64,000 bases of DNA, from the NCBI GenBank assembly GCA_011037195.1, contig JAAEAF010000120.1:356357-420356 (forward strand), written 5' to 3'. This document shows positions 58,146 to 64,000 of this stretch, piece after piece (positions within the stretch are counted from its first letter, which is position 1; each line of letters begins with the position of its first letter). Origin of the DNA: Triatoma infestans. Lineage: Eukaryota > Arthropoda > Insecta > Hemiptera > Reduviidae. The position numbers were made by a program, and so were the translations under genes. The notes beneath the pieces were generated by a model. It made no database searches and was not told the origin of the DNA. It saw only the letters and a program-made list of their open reading frames with translations.

Positions 58146-58238
58146 ATGTTGTACGAGTCGACTCATTTTGTATACGCGTATACGCCTCCCTGTCAAATTT
58201 GCCAGGATGTGGCGCAAGCGATATACTCATTTCTTGCT
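58146..58238 (+). CDS. SCaMC: Candidate alternative first exon of SCaMC (31 codons)
   Basis: ATG in a perfect CCACC context, then MLYESTHFVYAYTPPCQICQ and DVAQAIYSFLA, and a consensus donor GCT|gtaagt. The exon ends in phase 0, the same as the EF-hand exon at 40174-40285, so both could splice to the same downstream carrier-domain exon. The product would lack all four EF-hands and start with a short hydrophobic, Cys-containing segment. Vertebrate SLC25A25 is known to use alternative first exons, which makes this plausible. It could instead be an unrelated small gene or chance. Confidence 0.5.
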
Positions 58239-59033
58239 GTAAGTAAATGTATTTTTATTTTTTTTTCAAATTATTATGTTTTATTAAATGAATTTTTCTG
58301 ACGATGTAATGCTGTTCTTAAAATTACCTTTAAGGGCATCTTTTATATTTACTAGAAATGTATTACAATGATCAATAGGATGAAGTAATGTTAAACAAAT
58401 CGTTCGCACAATTTATAGTTCTGTTATGTGAAAATTTTGTCAAGCGGCTTTTAAAAATTATTCCTATAATTCAGATCTCTTTTAGAATGCCAATATTTTA
58501 GTCACTTTTCTGTTTATTTAATTTTTATTAGCTTAATTAATGTTGAATATTTTTGTCTAATTAAAACTTTTAAATAAAATTAATAACTTCATGAATTTTA
58601 AAACAATTCTGAAAAATAATTTTTTAGAGAATTATATTTTTAAATTTTGTCAAATTTCTATTTTTGTATTGACTTTCATTTTGACTTTAATTAAGAAGTG
58701 TTGATGATTGTCTTATTATTATTTTTTTTTTTAATATTTAGTGTTTATTGAAAACAATTGAATTTATAAATATTCATTCCATTTCACATTAACATATTTA
58801 AACAGTTTATTAAATATTATTCGAAACTACACAGTAAATTGACACTACTTTTTCCATTAGTGTATTAATTCAGCACATACAATACAATAATACATCATCT
58901 TTTAGTGAAGTTTATTGCTCTGGTTATTCCTTAACATTTGGTTATAACTTAAGCCCACATTCAAATCGGTAATATTTTTAATGTCCATTCATATTATTGA
59001 TACATCGTATACGTAGCAAGCAATGCTGCCACT
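58239..59033. other. Intronic AT-rich DNA, no feature recognised
   Basis: AT-rich sequence after the candidate exon; no acceptor-bounded frame recognised. Confidence 0.45.
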
Positions 59034-59044
59034 ACATTCTTTAC

Positions 59045-59952
59045 TTTCTCTTCCTATAATGAGAGGAAATATTACAGTTTTGACAAAACTTTTCAAGTTT
59101 TTCATTGGAAATACATGTTTTGAGGTACGGGGAAAAAATATTTTTAATGAATGGTTTAATATGTGTTTGAACCAAATATTTTCGAAACAAAAAAAAATAA
59201 GTCTCATGTGACACTTTCCACACGGCATTCTTTTTTAATAAGTCTTCGTCTTAATAACAGTTATATATAAAATGGACAAATTTTCATTAAATTTCAGAAT
59301 TTTGCTCGTTTATCGAAACATAAATATGCAGGTAGTGGGGCGGGGGTGGGGGCAAGTGCCAACCTAGCAACAGAGGCAGGTAGACAATGATTACATTGTA
59401 GAGTGCACTAATACTCTATTCAACAAATACATTTGAAATTTAATGTCTCTAATTCCTCAGAAACCTTAAAAAAAATTTGTTTATTCAGAAAAATGTTAAA
59501 ATTAAAAGTGATTAGTTAGTACGATAATATTAGATATCTGATTAGTTAGTCATTCCAAGTTTAAAGGAGATTGTTATAGTAGTTTTCAAGAAAATCGCGA
59601 ACAACAACAACAACTAAAAAAAAAAAAAATAATTACATTCAGTAAAGGTCACACTTCCGGTTGATAGATTTTGCCCGAAACCTTCGTATCAGATGGGATG
59701 GGTGGGTGGTAGTAAGTACCTAAACGAATTCCAAGTTTAGCCGCTTCGATTTTTCGTTTTGTTTTTTTTTGTTCTTCAGATATTCTGTTTCACACACACA
59801 CACACACACAACATAATATAATCCAGACTATTCGCTAAAAAAAAAAAAATTCTCGAACTCACTGGATATATCAAAACGTGTATTTCCGGTAAAAAATTCA
59901 TTTACGAAAATTTACCACGATCACAATACTTTCTCTTTACCAAGAGAAAGTA
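59045..59952 (+). repeat. Dispersed repeat copy bounded by hairpins at both ends
   Basis: Starts with hairpin TTTCTCTTCCT-ATAA-TGAGAGGAAA followed by TATTACAG, and ends with hairpin TACTTTCTCTT-...-AAGAGAAAGTA (59927-59952) preceded by CACGATCACAA. In between lie partial landmarks (CGCGAACAACAACAAC, CACTTCCGGTTGATAG). About 0.9 kb. Confidence 0.6.
59797..59811. repeat. (CA)n microsatellite
   Basis: Seven to eight CA units inside the dispersed repeat. Confidence 0.7.
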
Positions 59953-61068
59953 AAAACGTACAAAATTCAAATTTGATATTTCTCTTTAGATAACACCAAT
60001 TCTTCTTGCCTTCATCGTGATAGTAAGCTTTTTTTTTTTTTTTTTTTTTTTTTGTGAAATCCATCACTAAAACTTTAAAGAATTAGGAATTTTTAAGATA
60101 TGATTTTTAAAGAAATCGGGTTTTGTATTTTTGTATTTTTCAGAATATTCTCAAAATATACGGCTACAAAGATTTTTATTTCTTTACATTTTCCATGATA
60201 ATTGCATAGAAAAAAGAAAAACCGTATCACTCTTATTATAAATATTTGAAATATTTGAAAAAATTGATTTTTTGGGAGTATCTAGGAATCGGAACATTTT
60301 AAAATATTATTGGTTTGTGTAAAATTTGGCTTTCTCTTCTGGACTGCAGAGTAATTATTTCGAGTACTATACCGTGGACAGTAAATATATGCACCCCATC
60401 ATCTATTTAATATATTTATGTTAGGCAACTGAGTAAAAATGCCAAGTTTAAAAAAAAAAATGTATCGATTTTATAATGATTAATAGTAATCAAATTAAGA
60501 AAATGTCCTGTGTGAGTGTTCCATATCAGGCTTTTTTTACTTTCACTTATCGCCATGAGAGGGAGTTTTGCTAACGTGTCACATTTTCGAAATTGAATTT
60601 TCATGGCTTTACTATAATTTTTCCAGTTTTTCGCCATTTTCTCGAAAACAGATTCAATTATTATTATTTTTTTTTTACTTCCTCTCACTCCCTCCATAAG
60701 AGGAAGTATTACAGTCGGGCCAGATTTTTGGACTTGAGTTTCATCCGGAAATTTTTGGGGTCCCTTGAATATACGCAAAAAAATGTTATTTAGCGAATGG
60801 TTTGTATGTACGTCTGTGTGTGTATATTAACAGAATATCTCAAAAAACGATAAGTCACAGGAAAGTCTAAACTTGATATTCCGTTTAGGCACTACCTGAT
60901 TTGTACCCGTTTATACATGAAGATTTGGGGCCAAATCCATTAACCAGAATTGCGACTTTATTGAATGGTTTTTTTTCTTTTACTTTTTCTTGGTTTTCTC
61001 AAAAAACGGCTTCAACGATGTTTTTTTTTTTTTTTTTTAACTTCGTATGCTATCCAAACACATAAATA

Positions 61069-61324
61069 AAATAAATAAAACTTATGGCGCAACAGCCATA
61101 AAAGGCTAAAAGGCTTGCCAGGCGGCAATTTTTATTGGGGGAAGGGCGTGGTAAACACACCGCGGTTCCTTAGCCGTTTTAGTTCCGGCCTTCGCTACCT
61201 AGATGCGCTACCAACTATAACCTTCGCACTTTTTCTCACGATGCTGGCCAGCACCGATTTTGCTCTTATGGGAACTAAACCCTGAATTCTTGCACCAGAG
61301 GCGAGTGCTTTAGCCTCTACATCA
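61069..61324 (-). mobile_element. Short SINE-like retroposon with 9-bp target duplication
   Basis: Flanked by ACATAAATA (61060-61068 and 61325-61333). The tail is at the left on + as AAATAAATAAAA, so the element reads leftward. The body is 256 bp and GC-richer (GCCATAAAAGGCTAAAAGGC, TTGCCAGGCGGC). Removing it restores the landmark order of the host repeat. No protein frame of note. A tRNA- or non-LTR-derived origin could not be decided; a GGTTTAGTTCCC stretch is only weakly like an RNA polymerase III B box. Confidence 0.6.
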
Positions 61325-61437
61325 ACATAAATACCTATCACTTTTATTTGAAACATTTTTTCCAGGATAATTAATTTTTTTGGAGGTTCTGGAGGAACAC
61401 TAGCGTTAAGCTTTCTTCCAAAGTACCATCTCAATAC

Positions 61438-61851
61438 TTACACGGACCTCGTTCAGGCATTTGGTTGGCTTCCTCACTGGGCATTGTAGCTTAAGGAGAC
61501 ATCTCCATTCAATGGGACTCATGTCTGACCCCTTTTATAGAGTTTGTGAGACGGAGGAGGAAACAACCATGCATCTAATGACGGATTGCTTGGGCTATGA
61601 GGAGATTAGGTTTAGATCATTCGGCCGGAATAGATATCGGTAGACGATCTTAAGCTATGTCCTTTTAAGGTTTTGGTCCGATTTGTTCGATCTGTGGTGA
61701 AACTTAGATGGTTAAAACCTGGGCCTGGACTTTTGTCCTAATCCCAGTAGTTGTTATTCTTTAGGGGAGGCTACATGGGCCCAGGGAGGCTTTGGATAGC
61801 ATAGGGTTTTGCCCTCCCCTGCTTTGAATAATAATAATAATAATAATAATA
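61438..61851 (+). mobile_element. I-type non-LTR 3' end, 5'-truncated, with 13-bp target duplication
   Basis: Flanked by ACCATCTCAATAC (61425-61437 and 61852-61864). It encodes FLTGHCSLRRHLHSMGLMSD, then RVCETEEETTMHLMTDC, the C-terminal zinc-knuckle-like end of I/Jockey-type ORF2, then a 3' untranslated region and a (TAA)n tail at about 61826-61851. A closely related 3' end occurs at 33230-33279. The short truncation and clean duplication suggest a relatively young insertion. Confidence 0.85.
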
Positions 61852-62225
61852 ACCATCTCAATACAATGTATGGATCTGCCACGTATAAAATATTACTTAC
61901 GTCATAAAGCATTGCTAAGATTCCAAATTTGAAGAATACTGTAAATCGGAAGTACGACTTTATGGAGTAAGTTTTTAGGTTTTTTGGAATTTCCTCAAAA
62001 ACGACGATAGTGATTTTTTTTTTTTTTTTTTCTTGGAAACGGAACTTTTTTCAAACGTAAAATTTTTACTAAATGAAACTTTCACCAATGGAAGTCGGTT
62101 TTTTTGGGGAGATCTTGACATTCCCGCAAACATTTTGGGAACTATTCTGTGGACACATTCAGACAGAATGATATTACTTATTTGCATTTACTGTTTTTAC
62201 GTTAAATCCCTATAGTTTTAGGACA

Positions 62226-62378
62226 ATGGAACCACCACCTGATGTTGACTATATTGTAGACACCCAGATAGTCAACTTCCTTCCATCTTCTGACAAAACT
62301 AAAAGTAAAGTTAGACGTAAGCCTAAATCTGAAAATTTGAACCAATTTTCAGTTAAAATTGATAAATTTAGGATATAA
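62226..62378 (+). CDS. Unrecognised 50-codon frame after a splice-acceptor-like site
   Basis: ATG at 62226 (GACAATGG context) to TAA at 62376-62378 encodes MEPPPDVDYIVDTQIVNFLP, then a Lys/Ser-rich segment (SSDKTKSKVRRKPKSENLNQ). It follows a pyrimidine-containing ttttag at about 62216-62221. Composition is protein-like and unlike the surrounding repeat, but there is no homology I recognise. It could be a terminal exon, a gag-like remnant or chance. Confidence 0.25.
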   Translation: MEPPPDVDYIVDTQIVNFLPSSDKTKSKVRRKPKSENLNQFSVKIDKFRI

Positions 62379-63423
62379 TATTCCAGATTTAAATCTTTCG
62401 AGAAAATCTATGGCTAACTTCTTCTGAAAATTCTCACTTCACTCCATGTTCACTTTCCCTTCTGTTTCTTTGTGTTAGTACACTTCATCCGGCATGTTTG
62501 TGGGATTTAGGTAGAATCCTTAACTTCTCAAATGCATATTTCTTTCATCCCTCTATTAATTGTTTTCATATGTATCGCGTAATATATGGTGTAATAAAAT
62601 CATATTTCATATGCTGTTGTTTTTATTTTCAAAAACCTGCCTAAAGGGTGAAGCTAAAAAAAAACAACATTCAAACTTCACAAAATAAAGTGATTTCAGT
62701 TAACTGAGATTTTCCGAAACTTTATGATACCTAAACAGACATGAATTTCACAACTTTCATTAAATTATAACTTACCATGATGAAAATTCGATTTTTCGAA
62801 AATTTGATGTGATCATAGTACTTCCTTTTACACCTAAGAAAAGTTAAATTAAGCTATAAATAAACAATTACTTAAATATTAATGTCCATGAAAGTTAAGA
62901 CTTCAATTTTACTTCTCATAAAGTATACAAATAAGACATGTTCTAAATTACACTGTTATTATTAAATTTATCGATTATTATTATTTGTTCTATATTACCG
63001 TATTTATGAAGGTTTGTATATTATTTTTTATTTTCATTTGTTGGCAATAAAAAAAAAAAGAGATAATTTCTTATCGAAGAAGTTATAATGCTTATCGTAA
63101 TATGTAAGAGGGCCTTCAGTGTATCTATAATCCTCATGTTGTTAAGTTTATGACCATAATATTTATGTTAATACGAATAAATTAGTAATAATGATGTCTG
63201 TTCGAAAATCGCCTTCTTCAGAATCCATGTGTAATATTTTAATAATCTAAATGTACAAAACTATATTTTGAATAACTTTTTAAAATCAAATATGAGCATA
63301 AAGTGGCAATTTAAAATGAACTAACAAAATGCCTACCACGTTTACACGCCGGCGAGGCCTTCCTATCTTCCTTCTTCTTCAATTAACAATGCTTCATGTT
63401 GCAGACCTACTGCGCTACCTTTT

Positions 63424-64000
63424 ACTTTCTCTTACTCCTGGTAAGGGAAAGTATTGTAATCGAGTTTGCACCGAAATATCCGTTTGGAGGTCCCCTAAGT
63501 CAAAAAAAATGGTTTTTAGAAAATGGTCTGTGTGTGTATGTGAACAGCATATCTCAAAACGAAAAACCTTAGAAAGTTGAAACTTGATATTCCGTTTACG
63601 TATCAACATGGCAACTGACAGTGGGTAGATGACCAAAATTCCTCAACCGGAAGTACCATTTTACTTTTTTTTTTTCTTTTTTTTTTTGCATTTTTCTCAA
63701 AAATGGCTCCGACGATTTTTCTTCAAACTTGGTATGTATAAACTACTCATACAGAGAGCTACAACTTTTATTTGAAATGTTTCTCTGGGAAAATTCATTT
63801 AAGGGCAGTTATGGAGGAGGGGTGGGGTCAGGTTTTCATCTAAAGTGCTATTTCAGTTTACTAAACAATTCTATCATCTAAATAATATTAATTAGAATGG
63901 AATATGTTGTTGAAATTCCGAGTTTCAAAAAAATCGGATAACCGGAAGTGCGTTTAGATTACCACTTTACTAAATGATTTTTTTCACTTTTTCGCATTTT
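63424..64000 (+). repeat. Best-preserved start of the dispersed repeat, running off the window
   Basis: Starts with hairpin ACTTTCTCTTAC-TCCTG-GTAAGGGAAAGT (63424-63452), then TATTGTAATCGAG. Landmarks follow: ATATCTCAAAACGAAAAACC, AACTTGATATTCCGTTTACG, TCAACCGGAAGTACCATTTT, AAATGGCTCCGACGATTTTT, ACTTTTATTTGAAATGTTTC, TAACCGGAAGTGCGTTTAGA. The last part repeats the CCGGAAGT-poly(T)-TTTTCTC module, so the unit itself contains tandem submodules. Confidence 0.75.

Larger units (their letters stand above)
60676..62840 (+). repeat. Dispersed repeat copy carrying two later insertions
   Basis: Begins with the hairpin ACTTCCTCT...AGAGGAAGT (60677-60708) followed by TATTACAGTCGGGCC. It contains AAACTTGATATTCCGTTTAG, AAAACGGCTTCAACGATG, CACTTTTATTTGAAACATT and GGAAGTACGACTTTATGG, and ends at a weaker hairpin near 62815-62840 preceded by TGTGATCATAG. 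Two retroposons (61069-61324 and 61438-61851) interrupt it with clean target duplications. Confidence 0.65.

Noticed and set aside
1..64000. CRISPR arrays, bacterial operons, tRNA or rRNA genes
   Set aside because: The window is eukaryotic with spliced genes and transposons; no evenly spaced repeat array, tRNA cloverleaf or rRNA sequence was recognised by eye.

Overview
This is nuclear DNA of an animal, most likely an insect with a large, AT-rich, repeat-heavy genome. It has GT-AG introns, a calcium-dependent mitochondrial carrier gene with introns over 16 kb, and mariner, hAT, Jockey/I-type, BEL/Pao and gypsy elements, one gypsy-like element having a primer-binding site of the kind seen in insect elements. 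The species cannot be named from the sequence. Nearly all long open frames are transposon remnants; host coding sequence is about 1.4 kb in short exons, all on the + strand.

Host gene 1 (1087-15343): eight phase-compatible exons encode the C-terminal part of a protein with a proline-rich segment and a charged, coiled-coil-like tail ending at a stop at 15341-15343. A Roquin (RC3H)-type identity is only a guess. One 6-kb intron holds a nearly complete non-LTR retrotransposon in antisense (about 5230-10320; ORF1 open, ORF2 frameshifted). Another intron holds a small hAT element that was itself hit by a foldback element.

Host gene 2 (23033 to beyond the window): four exons encode the four EF-hands of an SCaMC-type mitochondrial ATP-Mg/Pi carrier (SLC25A23/24/25 family). 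The carrier domain lies past 64000. The intron after 40285 is at least 23.7 kb. At 58146-58238 it contains a Kozak-ATG exon that ends in the same phase (0) as the EF-hand exon at 40174-40285, so it is a candidate alternative first exon giving a carrier without EF-hands, with promoter-like sequence just upstream.

Repeats by region: 1-480 BEL/Pao gag remnant; 12.5-13.6 kb hAT with nested foldback; 20.8-21.4 kb Jockey tail; 25-30 kb hAT-like scrap, inverted-repeat pair and a decayed gypsy/errantivirus-like LTR element with env remnant; 30.5-35.1 kb two foldback elements and a dispersed repeat; 35.6-36.0 kb tandem duplication; 37.9-39.6 kb gypsy pol; 44.6-45.95 kb I-type element with target duplication; 48.6-51.6 kb two mariners and a nested non-LTR element; 54.0-56.1 kb Jockey with a nested non-LTR element; 56.7-64.0 kb many copies of a hairpin-bounded repeat, two with clean later insertions.

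The most notable signal is the foldback element at 12787-13076 and 34773-35084. Each copy is a long inverted repeat whose arms carry a hammerhead-ribozyme motif (CUGAAGA core, GGGC/GCCC stem II, GAAA, minimal CCGG stem III, CAUC/GAUG stem I). The copies have 14- and 12-bp target duplications and a unilateral extension of about 30-35 bp, which together point to a Penelope-like, non-autonomous retroelement.
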